A stretch of 64,000 nt of DNA from Stramonita haemastoma (GCA_030674155.1 CM060329.1:18769211-18833210), one strand, 5' to 3'. Positions 34,976 through 47,755 are shown, counted from the first letter of the stretch. Translations and numbers: made by a program. Notes: a model not told the origin generated them from the letters alone.

Positions 34976-34978
<3 letters not shown>
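34381..34978. other. Intergenic, no feature recognised
   Basis: A 78-codon plus-strand frame (34499-34735) shows no domain. Nothing else recognised. Confidence 0.4.
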
Positions 34979-35049
<71 letters not shown>

Positions 35050-35098
35050 AGTGTGTGTGTGTGTTTGTGTGTGTATGTGTGTGTGTGCGTATGTGTGC

Positions 35099-35170
<72 letters not shown>
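34979..35170. repeat. (CT)n-(GT)n microsatellite
   Basis: Pure CT to 35047, then GT ending in alternating CG. A C12/A15 homopolymer pair follows at 35226-35261. Confidence 0.96.
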
Positions 35171-35432
35171 ATGTCTGGCACGCGCCAAAATGCCTGCACG
35201 AAAAAACGTAAATAAGACATCAATGTAACAACTCCCCCCCCCCCCAAAAAAAAAAAAAAAGAGGTGGAATTTACTGGAAAAAAATGACTTCTCTTTTCTT
35301 GCTCGATGAGACTGAAAGTATTTCTGTGAAAAGTTGTATTTTCTAAAAGACGAGAGAGACACTAGCAATAGAAAATGAAGTTTCGAAATATGCCGATGGG
35401 GTAGAATCAGTTGTGGGATAAATCTACGTTAG

Positions 35433-35720
35433 AGGGTGGAATAGTTCAGTGGTTAGAGCCTCAAACTTGCGACCTAATGGTAACCAAAGGTGTACGTTCA
35501 AAGCTTCCCTGCATTTTCATTCACAGTTTCTTCCCTCTGGAGATATCATTGGTACTAGGCACCATCCCTATGAAAATCTTCTGATGAGACTATCAAAAAA
35601 GGATCTGATAAATGTGGAAGCATGCAAGACATCTTGGACACTGGCTTAGCACCCATCCGCTTTTCGTAGAAGAACACGTCAGATGAAGTCAGTGGAGAGG
35701 GATGACCTCCGTTGGGTTTT
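35433..35720 (+). mobile_element. SINE-A, head and body
   Basis: The A box is 'atagttcagtggttagagcc'. The B-box region is degraded ('gtacgttcaaagc'). The body is 'gatatcattggtactaggca', 'cttctgatgagactatcaaa', 'gcaagacatcttggacactg' and 'catccgcttttcgtagaag'. It faces an opposite-strand copy 16 bp away. Confidence 0.75.
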
Positions 35721-35735
35721 CTTTTTCGCTCCTCA

Positions 35736-36143
35736 GGCAGAGCTCAGAGGTTCACCAATGGTGACATGTTGGCGTATGTGATCGTTTACCCACCATTAAA
35801 GTACCTGCATTCTGAATTCGGGGATGATGTATAACACAACACCAGTGCGCATGTGGTTTTGAAAACTTGTCATAATTATATTCCCACCCGCACACGATTG
35901 GGGTTTTTCTCTTCTTATGGACAAACAGGGTTTTTAACGAGTGCACAAGATTTTCTGCGTGCATTTGCGCACAGGACTTCAGTTTATAGTCTCATCCGAA
36001 AGACTTTTAGGGCCGTGGAGTGGGAACTGATGTTAACTCCAGGGGAAAAATTCCCTCGAAAAGATGCCTCACTAGTGGCTCGAACCCAGGTCGACAGATC
36101 ACGAGCACCACACTCTAACCACCATGTCATTCCATTACCTGAT
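35736..36143 (-). mobile_element. SINE-A, tail-II type, near full length
   Basis: The minus strand gives the most regular copy here: head 'gacatggtggttagagtgtg', B box 'gggttcgagccac', body 'tttcggatgagactataaac' and 'gcagaaaatcttgtgcactc', then tail II 'catcatccccgaattcagaa' to 'caccattggtgaacctctga' and 'gctctgcctgag'. Together with the copy at 35433 it forms a tail-to-tail inverted pair. Confidence 0.85.
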
Positions 36144-36750
36144 AGATAATAATGCTATGCTCTCATAATTATGTTTGGCTGCACGGTTATGTTGACCCAC
36201 ATGCGTGTATTTTTGCGTCATTTATAACTTGCAGCTGATAATAATTATGATATTTTATCTGTTATACCAAAACTAGCCATCAGTACTCCTTCATAAATGG
36301 CTGCTTACAATTCCTTTTATTCCCCGCTGCCCACATAACTACAATCAACCTCATCAGGTGCCATGATATGGTGGTTCCTAAATTCGCTTACAGGCTTGAA
36401 TTTCGCAGGCTCAAGTCTCACAGTCATAGGGATTTGTTCAAACTGTGGCCAGCTGCTACCCAGAGTGAGTTTGCTATGGGGTCATTTGGGAAGAGGTGGT
36501 GGTGGCTTCAGCCTGGCCGTCAGATGACAAACTCAACAGGCTCAAAACAACAGGCTCTCCCATCCCCGTTAAAGAGATAAATAAACGCACTGGTGCCATG
36601 TTCATAAAAAGAAGGATTCAGAAAACAAATGAATGAGATTAAGCATCATATATGAAGTTATGTTGTGGTGGACGGTTTTAGTAACAGGCAGCAGACACTG
36701 GAGATAGACAGGGTACAATAGTGCTGTACCGACCTTTTTCCATCAGGTTT

Positions 36751-36751
<1 letters not shown>
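36144..36751. other. Intergenic, possible old SINE-like element
   Basis: At 36361-36590 'tatggtggttcct', a weak B box 'ggctcaagtctcac' and a GC-richer block suggest a tRNA-like element, but it has no second copy here. The rest is unrecognised. Confidence 0.3.
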
Positions 36752-36837
<86 letters not shown>

Positions 36838-36881
36838 ACATGTATATATATATAATATATATATATATGTATATATATATA

Positions 36882-36937
<56 letters not shown>

Positions 36938-36940
36938 TAA
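36752..36940. repeat. (CT)n-(TA)n microsatellite
   Basis: CT to about 36836, then about 100 bp of TA with a few breaks. It directly precedes the 5' end of the large LINE. Confidence 0.96.
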
Positions 36941-36974
36941 TTTGGGGTGGGGGTATGGGTATTTGATTTGATAC

Positions 36975-37956
36975 TGTACCCCCTGTGGCAGGGTTGAGGT
37001 CTGGTGCTACAACGTCCCGCTCTCCCTAAGGAAAGTGAATGCGCAAAACATAGCCTCTCCTTTCCAGGTGTAGTGATCGCCGAGGGGGCCCCTGCCTGGA
37101 AACGGGCAGGTGGTCACTTGCAATGGCCTCTCCTACATTACTGTGCCCGTAGCAACACCTTCCCGTGGTGCCCCCTGTTCTCACTGAGCTTGCTACGTCA
37201 TGGCGCGACCGAGTACCTGGCGGTTATAACTGGGTCCGGGAGGAAAGCTGGCCCCCTTACGTGCGGCACGCATGGCCCACCGTCGTGTGGATACGCCCTG
37301 GTGCCCACGAACCAGCCTCCCAGCTATGGGCAAATAGCGAAGACTAAAATACCCTGCTGGCAGGCCTAAAGAACTGAGGGCTGGTGTATCCCTAATATAT
37401 GGCTGGCTGAGCCTTCAACCACCAGTTGTAAATCTGCCTACGACCCGAGGACCTCGCTGTCACCGTCCCAGCTTGCTGGGCCATGGCAGATGAACCGCGA
37501 GTTTAAAGGGTGGGAACGGTACTGCGCGCACTGTCTCTCACCTTAAAAATCCTATGCGCAGGCCCAAGGACAAGTCCACGTCCCCCCCCCCCTCATCCTC
37601 CCTTTTTCCTACTATCCCCAAGCCCTGTAGCGATGGGAAAGGGGCGAATGCGGCAGGTGAAAGATGTCACTGGAAGCCGCAGTTCCAATCCTGCATGCAG
37701 GCGATTCAGGAGTATGGGTCGTCTGATTGTTGACCTGAGGATGACAACATCACCCGGCAGCACCCTGAATGACCAAGCAGCCCTCTTTAGGGAAAGCACT
37801 GCTTGCTCCACACGGAGAGGGGCCTAGAAAAGGTGGCCTAACGAAAGCTCATCCTCATACCACCCAGTTGGCTAGCCGCGGTCAACGGGCATCTTTCCAA
37901 GCGGTCGAGCATCAACAAAGTCAAAATCAAGTGGCTCCACACCTGCCTCCAAAGGT
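36975..37956 (+). mobile_element. Probable 5' UTR of the large LINE
   Basis: Composition switches here from AT-rich to GC-rich and stays so into the endonuclease frame, with no other repeat boundary seen. No frame longer than about 120 codons exists and none shows an ORF1-like domain, so I read this as untranslated leader rather than an ORF1. It would hold the internal promoter typical of such elements. The exact 5' end cannot be fixed, and the (TA)n ending at 36940 is the leftmost limit. Confidence 0.6.
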
Positions 37957-40900
37957 GTGACAGGTCTCAAACTGGCGTGCTGGAACATCAGAACCATGCT
38001 AGATACAATAGATAGCAACCGTCCTGAACGACGCTCTGCTTTAGTTGCACACGAGCTCTCGCGACTAAATATCGACATCGCGGCTCTTAGTGAAGTCCGC
38101 TTCCCAGATGAAGGTAGTCTCAAAGAACACGGCGCCGGTTACACCTTATACTGGTCAGGCAAGCCCCAATCCGAACGACGCCTTTCAGGTGTAGGCTTCA
38201 TGATCAAGAACACCATTGCCTCAAAGCTGGAGAACTTACCAACAGGTCATTCAGACCGTATCATCTCCATGCGTCTGCCACTGGAGAACAAGCAGCACAT
38301 CACTCTCTTCAGTGTGTATTCCCCGACTCTTCAAGCAGACCCTGCAGACAAGAACAAATTCTACTGTGACCTGCGCAGCCTGGTAAGAAACACCCCTGCA
38401 GACGACAAGGTCATTATCCTTGGAGATTTCAATGCTAGAGTTGGCCGAGATTCAGAAGCCTGGAAGGGAGTTCTGGGGAAACATGGAGTTGGGAATTGCA
38501 ATGACAACGGGCGTCTCCTGCTAGAGTTCTGCACTGAACTGCAGTTAATCATCACTAACACAATCTTCCAGCAGAAGGACAGTCTAAAAACAACCTGGAT
38601 GCATCCTCGGTCCAAACATTGGCACCTCATAGACTACGTCTTAGTGCGCCAGAAAGACCAAAGTGATGTCTTGCACACCAGAGTGATGCCCAGTGCAGAA
38701 TGCCACACAGACCACCGCCTCGTGCGATGCAACCTCAGCCTTCACATCAAGCCAAAGTCAAAACGAGGAGGTCCCCCCAGAAAGAAACTCCAGGTTGGCA
38801 GCCTCAAGTCCGCTGAAGTGAAAGCTGAGCTACAGTCCAACCTCCAGTCAAAGCTGGAAGTCGAGGACTGCCCCTCTGACCCCTGTCCAGAAACGCTCTG
38901 GACCCGCCTAAAAACTGCCATCCTGCAGACCTCTGCAGAGGTCTTGGGCTTTTCCACTAAGAAGAACAAGGACTGGTTCGACGAAAATGACCAAGAAATA
39001 CAAGATCTGCTGGCGAAGAAGAGAAGTGCCCACCAGGCTCACCTTGCACAACCATCTTGTCCAGCAAAGAAAGCTGCCTTTCGTCTTACATGCAGCAACC
39101 TCCAGCGCCAGCTTAGAGTTATCCAAAACGAGTGGTGGACTAACCTCGCCCAGAAAACTCAGCTGTGCGCTGACACAGGTGACTACAGAGGCTTCTATGA
39201 AGCTTTGAAGGCAGTCTATGGACCCTCTCACCAAGTGTTGCGTCCTTTGCGCAGCACTGACGGCCAGGCACTCCTCACAGACAAGATGTCCATATTGAAC
39301 CGCTGGGCTGAACACTTTCAAACCCTCTTCAGCGCTGATCGCACTGTTGATGACGCAGTGATCCAACAGATCCCACAGCAACCAGTGAAAGAAGAACTGG
39401 ACGAAGCCCCAACCCTGGAAGAGGTAACTAAAGCCATAGAACAACTGAAGAGTGGGAAGGCTGCAGGCGTCGACGGTATTCCACCAGAATTATGGAAAAA
39501 CGGGGGGCAAACACTGCACTGCAAGCTCCATGAATTTTTTGTCTGCTGCTGGGAGCAGGGAAAGTTACCACAAAACCTTCGTGATGCAATCATAATCACC
39601 CTTTACAAAAACAAAGGGGAAAAATCAGATTGCTCCAACTACAGGGGGATAACTCTTCTCTCCATCGCTGGCAAAATCCTTGCAAGAGTTCTCCTCAACA
39701 GACTAGTACCTGCTGTTGCAGAACACCACCTCCCTGAGAGCCAGTGTGGCTTCAGAGCTAACAGGGTACCACCGACATGGTCTTCGTGCTCAGACAACTT
39801 CAAGAAAAGTGCCGCGAACAGAACAAGGGACTGTACATCACCTTCGTTGATTTAACCAAGGCATTCGACACTGTGAGCAGGAAGGGCCTGTGGCAGATCA
39901 TGGAGCGTCTTGGCTGTCCCCCAAAGTTTCTCAACATGGTGATCCAGCTACATGAAGACCAGCGTGGCCAGGTCAGAAACAGCAACGACCTCTCAGAGCC
40001 TTTCCCAATCACAAACGGGGTGAAGCAGGGCTGCGTTCTTGCACCAACCCTCTTCACTATCTTCTTCAGCATGATGCTTCAGCGGGCCACAGAAGATCTT
40101 GATGACGAAGACGGAGTTTTTATACGCTACCGCACAGATGGCAGCCTATTCAACCTGCGGCGTCTTCAGGCCCACACCAAAACCCTGGAGCAACAAATTC
40201 GAGAGCTACTTTTTGCTGATGATGCTGCCCTTGTAGCCCACACAGAAACCGCCCTGCAGCATGTAACATCCTGTTTTGCAGAGGCAGCCCAGCTCTTCGG
40301 ACTCGAAGTCAGCCTGAAGAAGACAGAGGTTCTCTACCAGCCCGCACCTCAGGTAGCGTACCACCCACCTCACATTACAATTGGTGAGACAGAACTGAAG
40401 ACAGTCCAGCAGTTTACCTACCTGGGATGCACAATCTCCTCTGACGCAAAGATTGATAAAGATGTAGACAACAGACTGGCAAAGGCAAACAGTGCTTTTG
40501 GCAGACTCTACCACCGTGTCTGGAAAAACAAACACCTGAAGAAAGACACCAAGATCAGTGTCTACAGAGCCGTGGTACTGACCACCCTCCTGTACGGCTC
40601 TGAGTCATGGGTCACATACAGACACCACCTGCGAATTCTGGAACGCTTCCACCAACGCTGTCTCCGCTCCATCCTCGACATCCACTGGAGCGACTTCACC
40701 ACGAATGCTGAGGTGCTGGAGCAAGCAGGGATCACCAGCATTGAGGCCATGATGCTGAAAACGCAGCTACGCTGGGCAGGGCATGTCTCTAGAATGGAGG
40801 ACCATCGCCTACCGAAGATGGTTCTCCACGGTGAACTTTCCACCGGACACCGCTACAGAGGCGCACCAAAAAAGAGATTTAAAGACTCTCTGAAGAAATC

Positions 40901-41174
40901 TCTGTCAGCCTGCCTCATAGACCATAACCAGTGGTCAGTCCTTGCTGCTGACCGGCAGGCCTGGCGACACACTGTGCATCAGTCGGTCTCCTCCTTTGAG
41001 GACAATCGCAGAGCGGCCCTTGAGGAGAGGCGAATGAGGAGGAAGAACCGCGTCCCCTCTACATCAACCCCAGAATCGACTTTCCCCTGCAGCCGCTGCG
41101 GCCGGGTTTGTTTGTCACGCATTGGACTGAACAGCCACCAGCGAGCCTGCACCAGACGTGGACAGTGCCCTTAA
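37957..41174 (+). pseudogene. LINE ORF2: AP-endonuclease / reverse transcriptase / CCHC finger, one frameshift
   Basis: This encodes the protein that nicks target DNA and copies the element's RNA in place. The first frame (to 39855) holds an APE domain: WNIRT near residue 9, SEVRF with Glu46, GDFNA at 156-160, HLIDY with Asp226, and TDHR at 251-254. The RT begins at about residue 470 (SGKAAGVDGIPPELW). A single missing base near 39764-39766, in 'aacagggtacc', moves the rest into the frame from 39777. That part has VDLTKAFD at 24-31, GVKQGC, the catalytic FADDA at 146-150, YLGCTISSD, and a C-terminal Cys438-x2-Cys441...His454-x3-Cys458 finger. The codon at 37957 is GTG. The frame is open upstream to about 37876 without an ATG, so the true start is unclear. 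Otherwise it is intact and looks young. I leave the clade open (RTE-like or related). Confidence 0.93.
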
Positions 41175-41200
41175 TCTTCGTTCGCGAAGCCAAGCCATGA
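41175..41200 (+). mobile_element. LINE 3' end with UUCG-loop hairpin
   Basis: Directly after the TAA stop, 41176-41189 reads cttcg-ttcg-cgaag, a perfect 5-bp stem closed by a TTCG tetraloop, followed by 'ccaagccatga'. LINE reverse transcriptases often recognise a 3'-end hairpin. The element ends within a few bases of here because the next LINE begins at about 41200. Confidence 0.6.
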
Positions 41201-42644
41201 GATATAATGGAGGGAATGAAACAGCAAGGCGATTCACAGAACTTTGTCAGAAGATCCACGACACCAAAGAATGGCCAAAAGAATGGACACAGTCTCTTGT
41301 AATACCCCTGCCAAAGAAAGGAAACCTCAAGCAATGCCAGAACTACAGAACCATCAGTCTCATAAGTCATCCTAGCAAGATCATGCTGCAGGTAGTCCTC
41401 AACAGACTGAAAAACCAAGCGGAAAAACTCCTGGCAGAAGAACAAGCGGGCTTTAGACCAAAACGCAGCACAATGGAACAAATTTTCAATCTGAGAATTC
41501 TGATAGAGAAGCATCTCCAACACCAAAAAGACTTGTACCACAATTTCATAGACTTCAAAAAGGCCTTTGACAGGGTATGGCATGACGGCCTCTGGCAAGT
41601 ACTCAGGCACTTCAACATTGACAGCTGTCTAATTGAAGTCATCAATGCTCTGTACGAGAACGCAAAAAGTGCAGTTTTTATGAACAATCATGTGGGCGAG
41701 TTCTTCAAGACCACGGTTGGGGTTCGCCAGGGCTGCCTTCTCTCACCTGTACTCTTCAACCTCTTCCTCGAAAACATCATGACAGAGACACTGTAAAAAC
41801 CACCACACTTCCACCTCCATTGGTGGAAGACCCCTTTGCAACCTCAGATTTGCAGATGACATTGACCTCATGGGCAGCAGCAAACAAGAACTGCAAATCC
41901 TCACAGACAATTTAACAGATCGAGCGAGCGCATACGGCATGGAGGTCAGTACAGAGAAATCAAAGATCATGGTCAACAGCGCGAGTAATGACATCACGGA
42001 AATAAAGATGAATGGAGAAACACTAGAAGAGGTGAGCCAATTCAAATACTTAGGCTCCATCCTAACAAAAGATGGCACATCAAACAATGAAGTGAAAGCT
42101 CGCATTGCAACAGCAACATCTGCTCTAATCAGACTCGAGAAGATCATCAGAAGCAACAACATCAGCTTCTGCACCAAATACCACCTTTACAAATCCCTCG
42201 TGATATCTATCCTCCTATATGGCTGTGAATCATGGACTCTGACAGCAGAGTTAGAGAGGAGAATCCAAGCATTCGAGAACAAGTGCCACAGAAGACTCCT
42301 CAAAATATCATACAAAGAACACAAGACCAATAACTATGTGAAAGAAGAAATCAAAAAGCGTGTGGGCCCCCAAGAGCCTTTGCTCTCCACCATAAAGAGG
42401 AGAAAGCTGATGTGGTTTGGTCACACCACAAGACACAACACCCTAGCAAAAACCATCCTGCAAGGAACAGTCGAGGGCAAGAGAAGAAGAGGCCGCCAAA
42501 AGAAATCATGGGTTGACAACATCAAAGACTGGACCGCCCAACCCCTGCAACACCTCCTACTAGCCACACAGGATCGTGAAGCATGGAAAAAGATCTCTGT
42601 TGCGTCTTCTCTCATGTCCCCCCTACGTCCTTTGGGACATGGGA

Positions 42645-42652
<8 letters not shown>
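41200..42652 (+). pseudogene. Second LINE: 5'-truncated reverse transcriptase, HmRTE-like
   Basis: The RT starts mid-domain at NGGNETARRFTELC and continues with WTQSLVIPLPKKGN, NYRTISLISHPSK, EEQAGFRPKRS, IDFKKAFDRVW and GVRQGCLLSPVLF. A TAA at 41794-41796, with an extra A in the adjacent run, shifts the frame. The second part resumes before FADDID (41849-41866) and continues through YGMEVSTEKSK, YLGSILTKDG, LYGCESWT, ISYKEHKTNNYV and KTILQGTVEGKRRRGR to the end PLGHGTE and stop. The endonuclease half is absent. The wording matches the widespread invertebrate 'endonuclease-reverse transcriptase' LINE type. It differs clearly from its neighbour upstream, with no C-terminal finger and different RT motifs. 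A plus-strand GTG-start frame from 41158 overlaps the upstream LINE's end only by chance. Confidence 0.92.
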
Positions 42653-44328
<1,676 letters not shown>

Positions 44329-44329
44329 T

Positions 44330-44416
<87 letters not shown>
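44329..44416. repeat. (CT)n microsatellite
   Basis: CT with one break. Confidence 0.97.
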
Positions 44417-44734
44417 ACAGGAATATGGTAACTTTTCTGAAAATACAATAGAATATGAAGGATTTCAGCTATTAGATGCACACTACACTTGGTGTTGAAT
44501 GTTTCTGTTGACATTTTCAGGTATAACTATATTACCAAGTTTGGTTCCAGTAGGATTTTGAGTTGTGTTTTGTTCTGTAATTTTGAGCTAAGATTTGTTG
44601 AATTGTTGGTCTAAATTAGCACTTTTTGTATGATTTTGGAATATGCATTTTCAGAAGCACAGTTTTGGGTACATGCCAAGGTATAATTATGGCAAATTCA
44701 TATCAACTGTTACGTGTAGTTTTATTTCATTTTT

Positions 44735-44806
44735 TCACTTTTTTTCTTCCTTTTGAATTGTATTGTGGCCAAAGGCCAAAGTACAATAAATGGTTTCAGT
44801 GTTCAG

Positions 44807-44812
<6 letters not shown>
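44735..44812 (+). mobile_element. LINE-like 3' tail fragment
   Basis: 'gaattgtattgtggccaaag' and 'gccaaagtacaataaatggt' followed by 'ttcagtgttcagtg' has the form of a CR1/L2-like LINE 3' end with a short direct-repeat tail. It abuts (CT)n. The 5' limit is unclear. Confidence 0.5.

Positions 44813-44880
<68 letters not shown>
44812..44880. repeat. (CT)n microsatellite
   Basis: Uninterrupted CT directly after a retroelement-like tail. Confidence 0.97.
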
Positions 44881-44882
<2 letters not shown>

Positions 44883-45095
44883 GTAAGCATAAATGAGTGT
44901 GTGAGTGTGTATAAGACAGACGAAATATAGATTATGTGTGCGTGCGAGTGTACAGTTAAATGATTTTACAGGTGTGTTCACGTGCGTTCGTGCTAGCTTG
45001 TGTGCCTACGCACACGCGCATGTGTGTCTATCTGTGTCTTTATCCGAGTGCATGTGTGTGTTTGCTTGTTTGTGTGTGTGGATAAGTGTTTTATC

Positions 45096-45098
<3 letters not shown>

Positions 45099-45170
<72 letters not shown>

Positions 45171-45176
45171 GCACAC
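45099..45176. repeat. (CA)n microsatellite
   Basis: About 35 CA units. Confidence 0.97.
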
Positions 45177-45473
45177 TTTTATGCATGCATTTTCATTTGA
45201 TACACATAGCAGTTAATTAGTACCTTACAAACTGAACTCGTTTTTACTCCCCTCCCCCCCCCCCATTCCCCCGCCCTCCTGACACAACACACCGGCTAGT
45301 TTTTCTCCTCACAACAACGCACAACAGCTCCATCAGAATCCATCAGAGAGGCATAAAGCAGGCTGTAATGGCCAGGCAATGGATGGTGCCTTGCCACGAA
45401 AGTAGTCACCAAAATAACTTTCCTTTCATAATCTTGCAAATTGAAGATCAGTTTGCTACTTTTTTTTTTTTTA
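45177..45473. other. Intergenic, no feature recognised
   Basis: A C-rich run at about 45248-45272. Nothing else. Confidence 0.4.
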
Positions 45474-45583
45474 CTGGGCTAGAGCTCCAAAGTTCACCAC
45501 GGTCAAAGTTTTGCGTCTGAGACCGTTTTACTCGCTATTACGGTAGCCGCGTTCCGACTTCGCGGATGGTGTTTTAAACAACA

Positions 45584-45651
<68 letters not shown>

Positions 45652-45913
45652 GTGTGTGTTGTGTGTGTGTGTGTGTGAGTGAGTGTGTGTGTTAAAAAGC
45701 AATTTTTATCCATTCCTAATCGCACGAAATGGTACACGGGGCCTCGGTATACAGTCTCATCCGATAAACTTGTTGGGAGAGTAGAGTCAGTACTGATGTA
45801 AACTCCACGGTAAAATTCCTTCAAAGAGGCATTATTACAAGTGGTGGCTTGATTTCGGAATGTAGGATCATAAGCACGGTGCTCTAACCTCTAAGCTAGT
45901 TCCCCACCCCAAC
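45474..45913 (-). mobile_element. SINE-A, tail-II type, with (GT)n expanded inside
   Basis: Minus strand: head 'ggttagaggttagagcaccg'-like, body 'ttatcggatgagactgtata' and 'gaggccccgtgtacc', then a (CA)n tract on that strand at 45586-45692. Tail II follows: 'aaacaccatccgcgaagtcg', 'gaccgtggtgaactttgga' and 'gctctagccc'. The microsatellite lies where other copies read 'gtgtcgtgtttagac'. Confidence 0.78.
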
Positions 45914-46469
45914 CCCCACCCCACTCTTTGCTACTGATTAACAATGGTACATCTTCTGGTTTTTATAACAAGAAAACAATACGTTTTCTCCATCGTTTGT
46001 TTCAAACATACATGAATTTCACGTACTTTTGGTTATCCCCCATTACAAACGGGAAAAAATTGGGGGGGGGGGGATGGTTTTAAGAAATTACTCCCTATTG
46101 AAAATATTCTCTGATGAATCCAAACTGACCTCTCTCCAGGGACTTCGGGTCTCTGAATTTTCATGATTTTATAAATTACATTGCTTCCATATGAAACACT
46201 GAGAAACCAAGTCTTCAAATATCAACATTTCAGCGTATTCAATTCAGTGTTTGATTTCTAGCTTAGGTAACTCAGTGTTAACTCTTGGTGAGAGAGAAAA
46301 CTGTCTTATAATATGAGAAAAAGTTCAATGCTCCTTGACAATCTATTTTAGCTTTAGCTACCACACCACTCTCCACCGAAACTAACAGCTCTAGTAATCA
46401 TCATTGTCATTCCATCTCCTCACCTTCTCTTGTCGGGCTGGCCAGAGTAATTTTTGCCAGTGACTGTGA
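45914..46469. other. Intergenic, no feature recognised
   Basis: A G run at about 46062-46072. Nothing else. Confidence 0.4.
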
Positions 46470-46735
46470 CGTAAAGTTTTGTTCGAAAAGTCCATCATAC
46501 TTAGTGTGACGTCAGCCTCCTGATTTTTTCTCGCTCCTGTAGAGACACCAACACACAATGGCTTTTGATATTGTTATTTTATAGGCTAACGTACATTGAG
46601 GGAAGGCAACAGAATTGATTAGTTCCCTTGTCCCTGGCTAGAATGTCGTGAGATGTAATTACAGACTAGGCTGTAGGGAAATGTATGTAAGAGTGTCTCC
46701 TACCTATAACTGAGGACAATGGCAGATTTCGTTTC
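46470..46735 (-). repeat. Dispersed repeat family C, copy 7
   Basis: Reverse strand: 'gaaatctgccattgtcctca', 'acatttccctacagcctagt', 'cgacattctagccagggaca', 'atatcaaaagccattgtgtg', 'tgtctctacaggagcgag' and 'ggctgacgtcacac', co-linear with 19465-19745. Confidence 0.75.
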
Positions 46736-47081
46736 GTCTTGAGGTTTTGGTCCCCTACTTTATTTCTCAAAGTTGTAGAATCTCCATGCTTCAAACTAGG
46801 CCTTAGTCTGAACTTTCAATCGTAACCACATCATGGATGCGTATTTGTAAAAACACACCCTTCTAACACCCTTGTTATTCTTTTCCTACGGTTATTCAAG
46901 TCCCTCGCGTAGCAATCCTTTAGTCTCGCATGCCTCGCACGAAAGAAAAGTGTTCTCTACCAATTGCGACATGTTTAAATAAGTGTTGGAGTCTAGACTT
47001 TGGCGCCTTTGGGGCCTCTGAGTGTCTCTTGGATTACCTTTCTGTGGTAGAAATTGATTTTCAAAGTTAAATTTATCACCT

Positions 47082-47082
<1 letters not shown>
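46736..47082. other. Intergenic, no feature recognised
   Basis: Covered partly by the open minus-strand frame described in the next entry but one. Confidence 0.4.
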
Positions 47083-47137
<55 letters not shown>

Positions 47138-47443
47138 AGAGAGAGAGAGAGAGAGAGAGGCACTTGATTCAGTTTCCCCTTTTACGCTACAACTGTTCGG
47201 GGCTATCACTCCTGCCATCACAAAATCTACCCACTGTGCAGCGCGAGCACAAAAACCTGACTGGCCTGAAAACAGGCTCATCTCAGAGGCGTCTGACTCT
47301 GAACAGAGCACGTAACCCCCTTCACTTTCAATAGACTGGCCACCATACAGAAAGCACATGGCTGTGTCCTCAGCGATCTCTTCACCTGCTGCAGTCTTTG
47401 CTTCATTGCACCTTTTCTTTCCACCCTGTCTCTTCCAATCCAC
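46892..47443 (-). CDS. Uncertain open reading frame of 183 codons
   Basis: I do not recognise this. It is the longest stop-free frame outside retroelements that is not wholly a tandem repeat, although a Ser-Leu run from the (GA)n tract sits in its middle (about residues 98-120). The first 97 residues are of mixed composition with several Cys (CFLYGG, GYVLCSES, GFCARAAQWVDF). The last 60 are polar. No domain, signal peptide or membrane segment is evident, and no splice structure can be shown. It may be chance, part of an unrecognised transposon, or an exon. Confidence 0.15.
47083..47158. repeat. (GA)n microsatellite
   Basis: GA with one short break. Confidence 0.97.
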
Positions 47444-47755
47444 CTCACCTTACCTTCCACTTCTCATACGTGCTGCACCTACAAAAAGCGTCTTCTACGA
47501 ATCCCAAACTGTTTAGGAATTGAGTCACAGACTTAAGACAGCAATAAAAAGCTACTGATGGTTTTGTAACTTTTTGTTATGAAGCAATTTGGAGTGTGTT
47601 GGATACATTAGCTGTTATTACTCTTTCCCACTGGCCGTTAGCAGTGAAGGAAGAAAGCTGTCAAGGCACTCGATAGTGTTGTTTAAGCCATTCAGTTTGT
47701 GTACCTTTGTCACTCCTTCTTCCTCATTTTTTTTATCCAACACTCAAACAGTAAC
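47444..47755. other. Intergenic, no feature recognised
   Basis: Nothing recognised. Confidence 0.4.

Noticed and set aside
37004..37369. Possible LINE ORF1 protein of 121 codons
   Set aside because: No coiled coil, RRM or zinc-knuckle pattern. Several short frames overlap in the same GC-rich leader, which fits untranslated sequence better.
41158..41199. Start of the second LINE's protein at 41158
   Set aside because: The first 14 or so codons are the end of the upstream LINE and its 3' hairpin read in another frame. The codon is GTG, and true RT similarity begins near 41200.
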